Shown: positions 46,150-59,720, counted from the first letter of the stretch. The stretch: 64,000 bases of DNA from Lonicera japonica (GCA_021464415.1 CM038467.1:36053226-36117225), one strand, 5' to 3'. Notes: generated from the sequence alone by a model not told the origin. Made by a program: numbers and translations.

Positions 46150-49020
46150 TAATTTATTTTTTGTGACCTAATATTCTACTCTATTTAGTTTTTTAAATTA
46201 TGAATATTTATCCTACTCCATTTAGCCTTTTGGTTAGGAACTAATACTCTTTTCTTTTTCTTGTTTTTTTCTTTTTGGTAATTTAAATTGGTAGATATTA
46301 AATCCTACTCTATTTGGTCTCAAAACAATTAGTGGTCTTTAATTTAACGTAATTCTAACTTCTATTCTATTTCTATTGGGATTTTAAATCCTACCCTATT
46401 TGGTCTTTAAGAAATCAAATAGTCTTTAATTAAAAGTACTTGTAACCTTTATTCTTTTTTCGTTAGGAGTCTAATATAAAACACTATAATTTAAAATCTA
46501 AATATTTTTAACTTATGTCAGAATTCTTATTTATCCTACTCCATTTAGCCTTTTGGTTAATACTCTTCATTTTTTCTTTTTGGTAATTTAAAGTCGTAGA
46601 TATTAAATCCTACTCTATTGGTCTCAAAACAATCAATGGTCTTTAATTTAAAGTAAGTCTAACTTCTATTCTATTTCTATTGGGATTTTAAATCCTACCT
46701 TATTTGCTCTTAAGAAATCAAATAGTGTTTAATTAAAAGTACTCGTAAACCTCTATTTTTTGGGGGGTTCTTAAATATACCTACATAATCCGTCTTTTCA
46801 ACCCACCAAAAGTTAAAGTTATGTTAATCTTATGCTAAAAAATAGCGTAAATCCTTTTCTTCTCACCCCGCTTTTTATACTTTGAAAAAATTGCTACTAA
46901 TTTGTCTTCTCACCAACTTTAAATTTTAAAAATTAATTAAAAACTTCATTTTTTTTCCAACAAACAATCATTTACTATTTTCATTTAATTATATATATCT
47001 CATAAATGTAAGTTTATAATAAATATTTTTATACTTTTATATTAAGTGCTATATTTTTATTTTTATTTGCTCTGACATGATAACGTTTTCAATGATATTT
47101 TTCTTAATTTATTCAATCTTTTTATTTATGCATGCATGTAGAGCTCAGTAAAACTCACGTTAAGCTATACAATGTAAAAGTTAAAAAATATTTGTCTTAA
47201 CATGTGCTCAATATTTCATAAATAATATATATATATATATATATATGTATTGCATGTTGTGCTTTCATTGTTTCAATATTTAAATTCTTAAAATTACTTG
47301 TAAAAAAAATATTGAAAAATGAAATAGTTTGATGAGAAAATCTCTATCCTTTTAATATTTTGCAAGGAAATCGTTTTCTTAATTCTCCAAAAAATTAAAT
47401 ATCTTAGAAATCGAAAGTAACAAAATATTTTAATAAATGATTTATTTTTTTAAAAACTATTTTATTTTTCCAATTCATTTTTTCCCTTTTTCACAAAAGA
47501 TAACATTTTTTAAAAAGAAAGAATATTTTTTTTAAGTCATTAAAAAATCATTTAAGAACACTCGGGGTGAGAAGACGGACTTTGTAGATGCATGTAAGAA
47601 CACTTGAAAAAATTCATCACTATTCACTTTTTTCCCTGCGAGTTTTTTTTTCCTCTGTCATCTTTCTTCTAGTATTTTTGATAAAAAAAAAATTGATCTT
47701 CTAATATCTTTGATGCAGTAAATTAAGACATTTATATAGTATATGACTTAATTATTACTTTTGTTAATTAATTAGTTAACTTCAATGTCTCCTCCAAACA
47801 TTTGCAATCTAACCTAACTTATTACTCCATATCGCTAACATGTACGTTTTAGAGAGAGAGAGAGAGAGATAGTTTATGTAAGTATGTATAAAAAAGTTAA
47901 TAAAGAAAAAATAGCTTAAGGGCTTTTTTGGGCTTTTCTTTAATTATAATTAATGTTTAAATTTTCATATATATTATAAAAGAATTAATTTAATTTTTGC
48001 TTTATTTATAAATGTGTTGAAAATAACTTAAAAAATAAAGGATGGTCTAAATTTAATTGAAAACGGAGTAAATATTTCAAATTTCTTTTGTATATCAAAC
48101 ATACTACTATATATATATATATGGATCAACTTCTGATCTTTTAATATTTTTGATGTAGTGAATTAAAACTTATATTTACTTATTTGATAACAATAAAATT
48201 TGTATACAAATTTAAAATATGAATAATAACTATTTAAGAGTAATGAATAATAACTATTTAAGAGCATTGAATAATAAAAAATTATATGAAATATCATATA
48301 ATTGTTAAAACTATATTTATCATAATTAATATTTTGTGCCTTCAGAGGTACAATTTAGACGAAATTTTTAATGAAATTTATGAACAATGTAATTTTGTTT
48401 ATTATGTCTTATATTAATGAAAAATTTAATATTATTTAATATTTTTATTTTTAGCAACAAAATTTTATCGTCTTTACATTATTTTAGTAAACTCGCCCAC
48501 CACTGGGGTAAAGTGCAAGGTTTTTTAAAGATTTGATGGGGTGAGAAGAAAGTATTCTCACACTGGGGTGAGAAGACTGATTATGTGGGTGTATTTAAGA
48601 ACACCCTTCTTTTTTTATTAGGAGTCTAATATAAAAACTATAAATTAAAATCTAAATATTTTTAATTTATGTAAGGATTCTTATTTATCCTACTCCATTT
48701 AGCCTTTTGGTTAGGAACTAATACTCCTTTTTTTTTTTGGTAATTTAAAATTTTAGATATTAAATCCTACTCTATTTTATCTCAAAACAATCAATGGTCT
48801 TTAATTTAAAGTAATTCTAACATCTATTCTATTTCTATTGGGATTTTAAATCCTACCCTATTTGGTCTTTAAGAAATCAAACAGTCTTTAATTAAAAGTA
48901 CTTGTAACCTCTATTCTTTTTTCATTAGAAATCTAATATAAAACACTATAAATTAAAATCTAAATTTTTTTAACCTATGTCAGGATTCTTATAAAACTCT
49001 CCATTTTAACTTTTTGTCAG
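46150..49020. repeat. AT-rich tandem array of about 320 bp units, split by an element
   Basis: ATTTATCCTACTCCATTTAG starts units at about 46205, 46528 and 48682. Each unit continues through TTAAATCCTACTCTATT, ATTCTATTTCTATTGGGA and AAAAGTACTTGTAACC. After subtracting the 46762-48606 insert, the spacing is about 315-328 bp. There is no coding content. Confidence 0.8.
46762..48606. mobile_element. 1.85 kb inverted-repeat DNA element, non-autonomous
   Basis: The left end GGTTCTTAAATATACCTACA then TAATCCGTCTTTTCA is mirrored by the right end TGAGAAGACTGATTATGTGG then GTGTATTTAAGAACACC. It lies inside a T-run of the tandem array, so the target duplication cannot be read. The interior is AT-rich with a (GA)n tract at about 47852 and TA runs, and has no transposase ORF. 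Relatives lie at 3500-4440 and 36290-36490. Confidence 0.75.
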
Positions 49021-50154
49021 CCCATTATAATTCTTCTACCAATAATTACATTTGGACCATAAAATACTAATTTATTTAATTATTTTTATGTCTATAACAA
49101 ATATTTATTGGAGTGATAATTCTTATTAAATATATGGTTACCCTCTTTTATTTGGATACCCTCTTTTATTTGGATTATATTTTAAGTTGACAAGTATAGT
49201 AGTTTTAGATTCACTAAGAATTAACAAAATTTGAGTAAGATCAAATTGATTTGCTATAAATAGAGCACATGTTTGTGCTTTTGTTTTTTACTTTTGATGC
49301 TAATAAATATTCTTCAATTACTTTACAAGAAGTTTTTTTTTGTGCACCATACATAAAATTTACCTATTGAATTATGCTGTTTATTAAAATACCGAATTGT
49401 CCTAATAGTTTAAAAGTTCTTCAACTATGTATATTATATATATCACAAGAGCAGTGTGATGCCAAGTATGTTTTACCATAAGTTCTGGTAGGTACATCAC
49501 TAAATCACCTTAAACTTTTCTTATCTTTACTTTTCTTATTAATGAATAGATCTCTTTACTTGTATGTATGACTTAGATGTTTCATATTTCTCGAAAAAGT
49601 GATTTGATCATTGGGATTTGGTATGTTGCTTATGAGATCGGTGATATCAATAGATTAACATGTCTGTAGGCCTTGAACGGGTGAGTTAATATTTTAATTA
49701 TATTTACGTGATGTTAGAAATACCAATTGTTCTATTTGAGAATTTTTCAAAATTGAAACTATCTATTTTGATTTTTTTTAAAACAAAATAGAGTATTTAT
49801 TATGATGTATGCATGTGTACCATAATGAGTTACATCACACCATTGTTTATCACAAATTGGCAAAAATATCAAGTGCTTATCTTATTAAGTATCGTATATA
49901 TAGTTAATATAACAATATTTAATGGATCATCGCCCCTAGATATAACAAAAATGTACAATTGTTTTTAAAAAAGTGTCAATCATAACTTATAGTAAAAAGT
50001 GCATACCATCCCATTACTCATATATTATGTATAATATATTAAAATGATGATTTTGTTTCTATCCACAAGATTTATTACTTCTTCCACCCTAAAAATAAGA
50101 ACTTAATATTTTATTTAGTTTTACTAAAGTATCACTAGAAGTTTATTCACAAAA
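49021..50154. other. Unassigned AT-rich DNA
   Basis: Nothing coding. ACCCTCTTTTATTTGGAT is doubled at about 49140-49176. Confidence 0.5.
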
Positions 50155-51110
50155 AGAAATTTTATTATTGGATAAACATATTTTTCTCAAAATGCCCTCA
50201 TTGATCTTTCATGTTGCAACAAAAATTTGGTCCTTGTGTTTACGTACATCTATAAATTGGTATATAATATTGTATATACATACCATCAAGTGTCAACTAT
50301 CAATTTTTTTTCATTTGGTTATCTCTGTTGGATTGGATTTCAATTATTAAAGCATTCCACAAAAATGTTAACTAAACTTTGTTGCAGAATGCATTAACAA
50401 TTGGCATCCAATCCAACAAAGATAACCAACTGGTTATTGCCTTGTGCAAGTAAAAAGAAACAAGAAAAAATCACAAACTTTGATTTATGATGTAAATCAG
50501 TTACAGAAGAAAGGCGAAAGGATTTAATCCTTTGGAGATGTATTGTCTGGATTGGTTTATTATTCCTAGTTTCTCATGTTTGAACGCTAATTTTTTAATC
50601 AGTTAAAATACACCATTTATTCTTGTAAATTTCTCTTAATCACAATAATATAGTTCCTTCTGTGCTTTTGTTAAGAATATAGTAAGGGATCTAGATCTTA
50701 CACAACAAAGATAGGTACAAAGCCGCATACTTTTAGAAATTAGAAGTAGAGTATGATAGGGCCATTTTGGGAAGATCACAGAGTTTTTAAATTTAAGATA
50801 AAATAAATTTTAAATATTATTAATTTTTGTGAGTTAATCTGACCAAATGGGTAAACTAAAAGAAAAAGTGGATTTATTAAAATTATTAGAACATTAGTTT
50901 AAGGTTCCATATTTTTCAAATAGATTTATTAATGAACATACATTTTAAGTATATTGTTTTAAGGACATATATACATTTTAAAAAAATTCGTTAAAAGTCG
51001 TAGTTACATTTTAACATTTTAAATTATGTTAATATTATTATTTTTGTACTATTTGTCTATGTTACCCTTCCTAAGATGAGAGAGAGATAGCAACCATTGA
51101 CAATAACATT
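50155..51110. repeat. Dispersed block B, uninterrupted copy
   Basis: Collinear with 16255-16680 + 21362-21622 + 21947-22290. At 50555 it reads GGTTTATTATTCC with one TTTAT, the pre-insertion site of the LTR element. At about 50813 it has one AAATATTA, the pre-insertion site of the MITE. Confidence 0.87.
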
Positions 51111-51224
51111 AACCAACTTGGTCAAACAATATAACACCAACACAATAGAGAAACTATGTAACAAATTATCTGATCACCAACCCCCCACCGGCTATAGTTT
51201 TTCCAGCTACCTTTAGAGGCACCA

Positions 51225-51440
51225 CCATTTCTCTATGCACTTATGTAGTGATTTGGAACACACCGTCAAACCATTTCTTTTGGCAAACGACTGCCTTCAT
51301 TCCCATCAATGTTTTAAATTGCATAGCACAACGCATTGTATTTTAGTTGTAGAATTAAGTAGCGCTCACAAATTACATAGCGATCCCATTAATCGTTGGG
51401 TGAAAGATGTTTGACCAACTTTATCTGTTTGGCCAATCTA
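51225..51440 (+). pseudogene. Third TIR locus, reduced to edges
   Basis: 51225-51305 matches the leader-intron region of the other copies (13838-13918, 43180-43260; landmark CTTTTGGCAAACGA). 51383-51440 matches the end of exon 2 and the start of the 3' UTR (44524-44580), reading PLNRWVKDV then TGA as against PLNRWMKDA. About 75 unrelated bases lie between, so the TIR exon, the intron and most of exon 2 have been deleted. Confidence 0.75.
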
Positions 51441-51449
51441 AAATGCTAT

Positions 51450-53226
51450 TGATTTCTCGTTAATATTTTTTTTTTTGTTTTATCTTAAAATGATAAAATA
51501 ATATAGGAACTTAATTGATTATGCCAAAAGAATATAATTAAATCTACCAATCACTTTTAGTTTTATAATTTCACATATGAAGTATATATCATGTATTTCA
51601 ATTTTCAATTTAAGAAAAAATAGGCATAAGAAAGTCATCATAGGACAATTGTTCCATATTAACCAAGCTCGAGATAAATTATTATGGAGTTTGCTTCTGT
51701 TTCATATTAAAGAAAACCAAACCAAAAAATTCAACATAAAATTAATTTTATTTTTACGTTTTTTAAAATTTATTTCATTTTATATTCTCTTTTTAATTTT
51801 TTTTAAAATACTATAACTTTAAATCTAAAAATAAAAATTAGATAAAAAAAATGTATTTGAAACCTACTTGTCATGATCTATAAAATAAAATTCATTTTGA
51901 CTATTTTTTAAAAAAAATTTATGAGATTTTTTAGTTGGTTAAAAAAAATTCAAACAAAAACAAAATTTACTTTTCAACATATTTTCAAATTCTACCGAAT
52001 ACCATATTTTAAAAACTCAACTCAAAATACCAACCAAACATCACCTTAGTGTCTAAAAAGTTGCCATGAACAATGGAGCTAAATAATGAAATTATTAATT
52101 TAGTATACTCTCCAATTAAATAAATAACTAAATGAGAAGAAGAATAGGAGAACTACGCACGAAAGTTATAGCATCTAAAGAAATGTCACATTCAAATAAA
52201 TTAGAGAAAAGTTGTTGGATCAATTCACTCTAGAGAGAAGGTTATGATGGGGACCCTTTACGAAAAGGATGATACAGAAGGACAAATGGGTTATTTTATC
52301 TCTTTTTTATTTTAACAATTAAATCACACATTCCATGCGAATATATTAATTAATTTGGTGGATAATGTAAATTTAATTATTAAAAATTATTATTTATAAA
52401 AGTTAGATCACTAATTTGCTTTGTAAATTTATTGCATCGTGTAATTAAATTTAATAAGTAATGTTGATAAATTTAATGATGCAGATAAACTACCAAAATT
52501 TAAGGATAGAAACAAAATAATCCTAAAACAAAACCAAATGAAAACTAAAATAATTAAATTGCAAAATTGTAAAATGTTTCCGATATAAACAAAATCATCC
52601 TAAAACTAAAATAATTAAATTAGAGAAACTTTGTGGTTAGTGACCAGATAGAATAGACAGAGAGATGGAAACAACCATAATATAATATTCATTTTTGTCC
52701 ATGAGTCTCCCATCAAAGTCCGTTCTACTTCTAATTGGCTATAAATAGATCAAAATCATTCTCATCAAGTGTATAATAAGCGATCCCAATTCTTCCATCA
52801 GATCCAAATAGAGACCAAAGATCTTGAGCGTCCGATTCAGCAGAATAACTCAAAATATAAAAAAATGTCTTTAATTTCTATACACTCGTTCCAAATACAA
52901 ACAAGAATCGTATTCGTTACATAATTTCTTTCTTCAAATAGATAGATATAAGATTTATGAGGCAATTATTTAGAAGTATATTTTATAATAATAATAATGA
53001 TAGTAATAATCTCCTAGCATATTTAATAGCACAAAGAGAACTAATCAGATCTGCTCAAAGAAGATCAATCAGCAGCAGTACGTGTGCGTCGGTTGATGGA
53101 GGAAAGAATTGCTCATTAATTATTTTACAAATATAAATACACTAGCACATACATCATTTGAAGTATTAATCAGCTCTGGAATTTTGGGAACAGTACTTTA
53201 AAATAGTTTTCTACTATTTTCAAGAC
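51450..53226. other. Unassigned AT-rich DNA
   Basis: No gene, element end or repeat partner is recognised. The ORF at 51577-51816 is low-complexity. Confidence 0.5.
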
Positions 53227-53231
53227 TATCA

Positions 53232-54965
53232 TGTAATATCCCGTGTTTTCAATTACAAGTTAGCACGCTTTTCTTAAGCCCGATTGAAGTTTAAACTTCG
53301 TATAGGGGTGAACTCTCAATTCTGGACCTTTTTGAGTCAATCCAACACTTCTAGTGTGTCATGTTAGATGTATTAAACTTGCGAGAATAATCGTTTTGCA
53401 ATTCGGATGTTCCGAATTGAAATCGAGAGATTTATCGCGAGTTTTCACCTTACGTGACTTACTAATTTTGGCCAACTTTGAGAAAGCGTAACTTCTTTGT
53501 TACTCGCCAGATTGAGTTTCCGTTTGTGAAAGGGTCTAGATTTTTAGGCAATCTACAACTTTCGTGTTTTGGCCAAAAGCCAATTCAGGCTCCTACTTGT
53601 TCAAAATTGAGCGCGAAATAGGTCAACCGCTAATAGTTGTTCATTCGGTAACATTAACGCACCGACTTCGACGCATTTCTGGGAATAATCCATTGGAAAT
53701 TTGGAAAAGCTTCCTTCTAAGAAATTGTATATCTTCTAATAAGATTTATGTGGACATAAAGATCACCTCAATCGAACTTCCGAGCGAGAAGTTATGGACG
53801 TTCAAAGTTCAGCACTGCAAGTCTCACGCGCGTGAACAGTACCCAGAATTGGAACAACAGTGTATATATATACGTGCTTCTCCTTTCCTTCTCATTTTTG
53901 TCACAACCATTGGAGAGATTCTAGAGAGAGAGTAAAGAGGCGAATTTGGGGGAGAGATCATGAAGGATCATTCAAGGTTTCTCTTTCAATATCGAAAACG
54001 AACAGGAGGCCCTGCTGCTGCGTGGGTGAAAGGCCACGAAATGCAAACCTGATAGTACGCTTGACTAGTTACGAGTTGTTGAAATGATCGCCGAGAGCGA
54101 GATGTTTTTAGAGGATGCGATTGTGGTGCCACACTGTATAAACTAGCCAACGGTCTCTTATATATATTTCTTACTAAAGACTATTTGTATCTGAACGATA
54201 TTTTTTTTACCGTACGCATGAGATTTATAACTATTTTATGTTATTAGCTAGCTTTCAATTATATTTTCAATTGACGTATATCTTATGATATTTTGGGGAT
54301 GGGAAAGCATTGGCAGGCATATCATAATATGATTTTTATTACAAATGGAAATTACTTTCATTACTACACCTCACACGCATTCTTTCCACAACGTATACTT
54401 TTATATATACAACCTTATAGTTCCCACTGAGCCCGTTTGGCTCACTCCCATTTTTTTCAAACCAGTTTTGCAAGTACATTTAGTGGGGATGGGGCGCTAG
54501 TGGATTTGAGTTAGCTTTGATACCTTGACCACCTAAGTTGTTGGAAAACGACTTGTATTATACATTTTTTAGATCAATTACATTTTTAATGTACTTGTTA
54601 TAATTGGCAATGTATTCTTGAATATACCGATGTAAACCTTTATAAGATTGGGACCTCGTTGGAGGATTTGTAATGGATAGAAATTGTATAAGTGATGTTT
54701 ATATGTGGAGTGTATCCAACTGTTTGTGATTGGATTTTTATTAGTATGAAAATGGTTTCAAATTTTACAGGGCAGATTGTTGTTTAAACAAACTCCACAT
54801 GCCGAAATTTTATAAAACAGGTTTTTAAACGGATCAAGTTTTATCCAAGAAAAAGATTTTTTTGAAGTTGTGATTTTTATATTTTAAACCCGCTGTCGCG
54901 CACGGCATCCATGATTAACCGGGTCTAGGAGGTGAAAATCTCCGGACGGGATTCGGGGCGTCACA
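53232..54965 (+). repeat. LTR of Tekay/Del-like Ty3 element
   Basis: A 1734 bp LTR from TGTAATATCCCGTG to GGGGCGTCACA. It has a TATA box GTGTATATATATACG at about 53860 followed by a GAGAGAGAG leader. The internal phrase CCGAGCGAGAAGTTATGGAC is shared with the solo LTR at 56923-58928. The ORF at 53564-53935 is LTR sequence. No second copy of this LTR is in the window. Confidence 0.8.
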
Positions 54966-55599
54966 AGTTGGTATCAGAGGTATAGGTTTGGTGTTTTTTC
55001 ACGGGGTTCAAAGGTAGATCCTAGATTATTGTGTGAACGTGACGGTATCCCTCGTATAATCGATACCCTCTCGTGCGATAGGGTTCTACCGTTAGGATAT
55101 TTGGAAAATGGGAGAAATGGTGAAATAGGAAGTTAGCTTGCCATGGCTACGTCCATCCACAATGTTCTGCTTGGAGATTTTCTTTTGGCCTCCCTTGCAA
55201 ACTATTTCAGTTATTGGCTCTTGCATTATTTATTACCCCTGCGTATATAGATTTGTGCTCGGGATTAGTTCTGCCACCAAGTGAGCAAAAAGGTGACTGA
55301 TGGATTATGTTATAGTCATCCGCTGGCCAACAGTTGACTATCTTATAAATCGTCAATCCACTATTGCTGGCTGAGGCTAGAACGTGGTATACTTATATTA
55401 GAGTGGCTGTTAAAGTCCCATTCCTCACGTTTACCCATTGCTTTTCTTTTATTCTCGTGGGGGGTAAACCTAGTATGTGGTTGCTCGTTCTTCTCCTTAT
55501 CCGTACGGCCGCGCTTAAGTTTGTTAGTTTGTTGCGAAGTGAGACCATGGGGATTATTCCTATCCCGATTACTCTGATACGGGGCGTCATATCTCAAGT
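54966..55599 (+). mobile_element. PBS and leader fragment of Tekay-like element
   Basis: TTGGTATCAGAGG at 54968-54980 is the initiator-methionine tRNA primer-binding site (family TGGTATCAGAGC) directly after the LTR. The leader is followed by sequence that I cannot match to gag, so the element is cut short here. Confidence 0.65.
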
Positions 55600-56523
55600 A
55601 TATTTTATTTTAGTTCGTCTTTAATTTTTAATCTGTATTTATTTTATCAATTATAATTGACCAATCGTATGTAAAAATTGTTGTTTATCTCTAAATCAGT
55701 CCGAATTTCATATTTAAAACCCGTTTTCAAAACCAAAGACGTGGATCGAGCTGTAACTATTTTTCCAATATATTTTCATCAATTCAAATTACAAAGTTTT
55801 GGTTTTATCAGTCTTGGTCCACGAAGGAATTAGCGAATGTTTGTGCCCGGTTTAATTTGTAAATCGTGGTACTTACCTTGATATCCAATATGAGAGTACT
55901 AAATGCATCAATGCCGGTTTAAATTATTAAACTGTAGTACATTATTGACATATGAATCTCGAGAATTGCCGGATATCTGATTCCAAATCAAACTAGCTTC
56001 CGAAAAGCCCTAAATCTTTTCAAAAGCACCTGTTTTGCTATTTATTATTATCAAAATCATCTTCAAAATCACATACATGCTGATTTCTAAAATCGAAGGG
56101 CGAATTACGAAGCACATGCTTTCCATCCCCACCCTAAAATCCTGTTTTCCTAAAATTGTGGCTGATACGTGATAACATCAATAAGCATGCGAATTTTTTA
56201 TTGTAATTACACGCATATCCTACTCAGAGACTAAAAGGGCGAATTGAGTGCCTAACACCTTCTCGATTCGTAACTTAATCCCTAAACCCTTTGAACCAAA
56301 TGGTTTCACAACAATCGTGTTTAAGAGATCGTTTAATTCATAAATGCTTCTCTTTTATACAGACTTTTGTTTATTTAGTAAAATAAATTGATGACTCTAC
56401 TTTCCTCCACAAACTATAACCTTTTTTATAATAAGTAATCAAATGAACCGTTTTTCAAAATAAACCAAAAAATTGGAGGAATCGCCGGCAAGGAGGTTAG
56501 CGTCAAATGCACAGGTTCTCACA
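55600..56523 (+). repeat. Probable 3' portion of an Ogre-like LTR
   Basis: Sequence that ends CAGGTTCTCACA immediately before an arginine-tRNA type PBS. The start of the LTR was not found and no second copy is in the window. Confidence 0.4.
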
Positions 56524-56524
56524 G

Positions 56525-56542
56525 TGGCAACTCTACTGGGGA
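56525..56542 (+). other. Primer-binding site, Ogre/Tat type
   Basis: TGGCAACTCTACTGGGGA resembles the arginine-tRNA PBS (TGGCGACTCxxCTGGGGA) used by Ogre/Tat elements, one base after a CA dinucleotide that would end the LTR. Confidence 0.65.
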
Positions 56543-56922
56543 TTTCTAAGAGGATTAGACTCTAAACCAGAGTAGATAATGTGTGGATAATCGTTTTGGT
56601 TTGTATGTTTATTTTTCTTTCTGGCCTTAATTTTAGGATAACATAGATCCAATTTAAGTGAATACCCTGATTTCCTTTTTGTTGTAATTATTGTTTAAGA
56701 AAAATCTTTGCATAAATAAAAATCAAAAATAATTGAACAAACCCTAAAGCGCTTGTCATAATGAACCTCCATAATCGTTATTTTGCACGCACGCACTATC
56801 ATCATGCATTATCGCAAGTGTGAAATTACCCCTTTTTAACCCAAAAATACTGCTTAGTGAGTAGGGAGTTGGCTCGGATGGGTCAACATAAATCGAAAGC
56901 TCTTATTTTCACTTTAACATCC

Positions 56923-58928
56923 TGTATTTAATTTTATGTGTATTATGTTCTTTCTGTGTGAAATTTGTAATTTTAGAAAGTTATATGTCCATAATTTGGA
57001 AAAAACTCCTCCGTAAATTGTAGGTCTCTGTATTACCTTTCCATGGACATAAAGATCGTCTCAATCGGAGTACCGAGCGAGAAGTTATGGCCAAAACAAA
57101 ATGGGAGACAGTTTACTCGCAGACCAGTATGGGTGTTTTGGCATACCGGTCTGGCGTCTGCATTTTGGGAAAAAGTTTGGCTGCTGACCAGTATGTGAGT
57201 TTTGGCATACTGGTCCGGCTTGAAAATTTTTAGGGAAATCTGGGCTGCGGACCGGTACCCTATTTTTAGCATACCAACTCGCCAGTATGAACAATGCACC
57301 GACTTAACTTGATTTAAGTTCGTTTTACCCCCTTTCTTTATATATTTCTCGACCAAAAACAACCCCCATCATCTTAGAGAGTTCTAGAGAGAGAGAGCAA
57401 GAGATTTCATCCATTTCTCATCCATAATTCGAGATTTAAGCTCCGAATCACTCAAATCCTTACCTTTTTCACTATTCATCATCTTCTTTGTTGGATTCTC
57501 TTGGGGAGGGGCCTGAGTCTTCATCTATTCATCTTCTTTCTCGCTAATAGCTTGAGGTAAGGGTTTTCTAGCTTTAAAAACATGATTTTATGGCTTTAAT
57601 ACCTTAAAATTGCTGTGTTTGATTCATGTTTGGTTTGGATTCATGGTTGGTCTTGTGAGGCTGCTTACATAAGGAGGTTTATATTGTTGGGTGAAAATCT
57701 ACATAGTGAGCTTTGTATATATATATATGAAATAAGGTGTCAAGATATGCCATTTACACATGATATACAGTGTTATTTGGACTACATGGAATATCTCTTG
57801 GTTGTATGGATAGAATATGTGAAAATAATCGAGCTATTTGTGCATTATTTACACCAAGGGATATGATGTTAAAATTATGAGTGTGGAGCCCGGGAACCTA
57901 CATGGTATAAATTGCTTGTTATTGTGTTTTTATGGGACATTGGATGAAAGCATGTTTTGCATGGCATACGTCAATATTGTGTCAATTGAAGGCTCGGGAA
58001 TTCTTATGGCAAATTCTTGGATGGATTCATGATTCCTAAATTGACAAGCTATCTCCTGAAAGGCTTATGTCATATTGGGTTGAATTGGAGAGCCTGTCTT
58101 TCTCGAAAATGAATTATGGTACGAAAGTATAGTGTTTGCTGGGATGGGAAAATAGGCAGGGCCCGGTGCCCTTGGGTGAAAAGCCCTAAAACCCCTGGGG
58201 GAGCAATGTTTGGCCTCCTATAAGCCACCGGTGTGGAGCCCGGGAACCTAGGCAAATTGCTAAGGTACTATGGTTCTCTTGTTATTGATGTTTTTATGGG
58301 ATTGGGATGATTAATCCCAAGGCTGTTGCTATCTATATTCATATGGGATTAGGGCAATTGATCCCAGGTTATCAGCTTGATGATCTGACATCTCAACGGC
58401 ATCGAAATATACTCACAGCTCGGGATTTCTATTATAAGGTAATCGGTTAACACGGAAGGTAACCTGCATTAACAGTGCATGCATGGTCACTTGATGAGCC
58501 TGGTTCTTGTTTGTATTATCGATTTAAGCGTGGTTTGAAAGATATGTTTATATACTTGTTTTGAACATCTACCCTGTACCCATTACTGAGCAAATACCTC
58601 ACCTCCGCTTTCTTTAAATCCTTATAGATACTCCCGAGTCCCATGAGGACCACAAAGCGATAACATCAGGGACGAAATAGAAGCTCTGATATAGTACATT
58701 TTTTTTATGTATATATGTTTTTCCGGGAAGCAACGGCTAGCCCAAGGATTGTTTATATATTCTGGGAACACACGTGGTTTAGATTGTATACATGTGATGC
58801 ATGCTTGGATGATATATTATGTTTTTGGTATCCCATGCTTAGTAATACTTGATATCTCTTAGTAGGTTAGTAACGCTCCAGGTCTTAATTACAGGTGTCA
58901 TCCTGTAGATTAAGGCGGGGGTGTTACA
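56923..58928 (+). repeat. Solo LTR, Tekay-like, inside the Ogre-like leader
   Basis: Runs from TGTATTTAATTT to GGCGGGGGTGTTACA. ACATCC stands on both sides (56917-56922 and 58926-58931), overlapping the terminal ACA. A TATA box lies at about 57337, then an AGAGAGAGAG leader. It shares GACATAAAGATC and CCGAGCGAGAAGTTATGG with the LTR at 53232. Three units of about 63 bp (57120-57300) repeat ACCAGTATG...CATACYGGT, and GTGGAGCCCGGGAACCTA occurs twice (about 57883, 58232). Confidence 0.6.
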
Positions 58929-59215
58929 TCCACTCTCCTTGGCCGAGTACTAACCGAGGTATATCGAGTGACGAGAATACTCACGTACCCGAGACGTATA
59001 TCAAAAGGTCCCTGCACGTGGGGTATATAGCAAGACCTAGCCAAATAGGAGGGATCCTAAACTTTACCCATTAAACCACGCTTGCATACAGGATGCGTCA
59101 ACCTAGAACACTTGAATTTCTACATGTTTTCTTGACTATCAGTCGTGAGATTAGTGAACAAAAAGTCTTGTCAAACATACCAACTCCTGGTTTGACAAGT
59201 GCGGTCGATGGCTAT

Positions 59216-59720
59216 CAGTGGCGAAGCTGTGTAGGGGCAGGGGGCAGTTGCCCCTCTTTGGCTTGGGCCATTTTTTTTAAAAAAAAGTTTAGGGACTTAT
59301 GTGCATAAAAATAAACTTGAAGGGACCTAATTGTAAGATACAGAAACTTAAGGAATAGTTTGTAAATATTAAACCTAATTAATTAAAAAGGTGCCGCTAC
59401 TCATTTCTCTTCTTCTTCTGCCTGCCGTTGCTTCAGTGCATTCACCATTTTCATTTCTTCACTCACCTCTCAAACCTCTCTTTATCTACACCATTTTTTC
59501 ACCACCACTATTCACCAATACTTCCAAAATATGAAAAAAATGTAGAATGTTATTATAATTTATCATAATTGTTCGTATTTGTTATTTAAGTTGTATGAAA
59601 TTTTATTATTAATAGTATTATGTTTGCGTTCAAATTTTATGGCTTTAAATATGATTTAGTGTGTTTTGATTTTCGATCAAATTTCGCCCCCTGTTGGTCA
59701 ATTTTCTGGCTTCACCACTG
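59216..59720. mobile_element. hAT-like non-autonomous element
   Basis: Termini CAGTGGCGAAGC and GGCTTCACCACTG. Flanks ATGGCTAT (59208-59215) and ATGGTTGT (59721-59728) are an 8 bp target duplication with two changes. Related in its ends to the insert at 11284-11928. Confidence 0.75.

Noticed and set aside
53564..53935. 123-residue ORF
   Set aside because: It lies wholly inside the Tekay-like LTR, crosses its TATA box, and has no recognisable domain.
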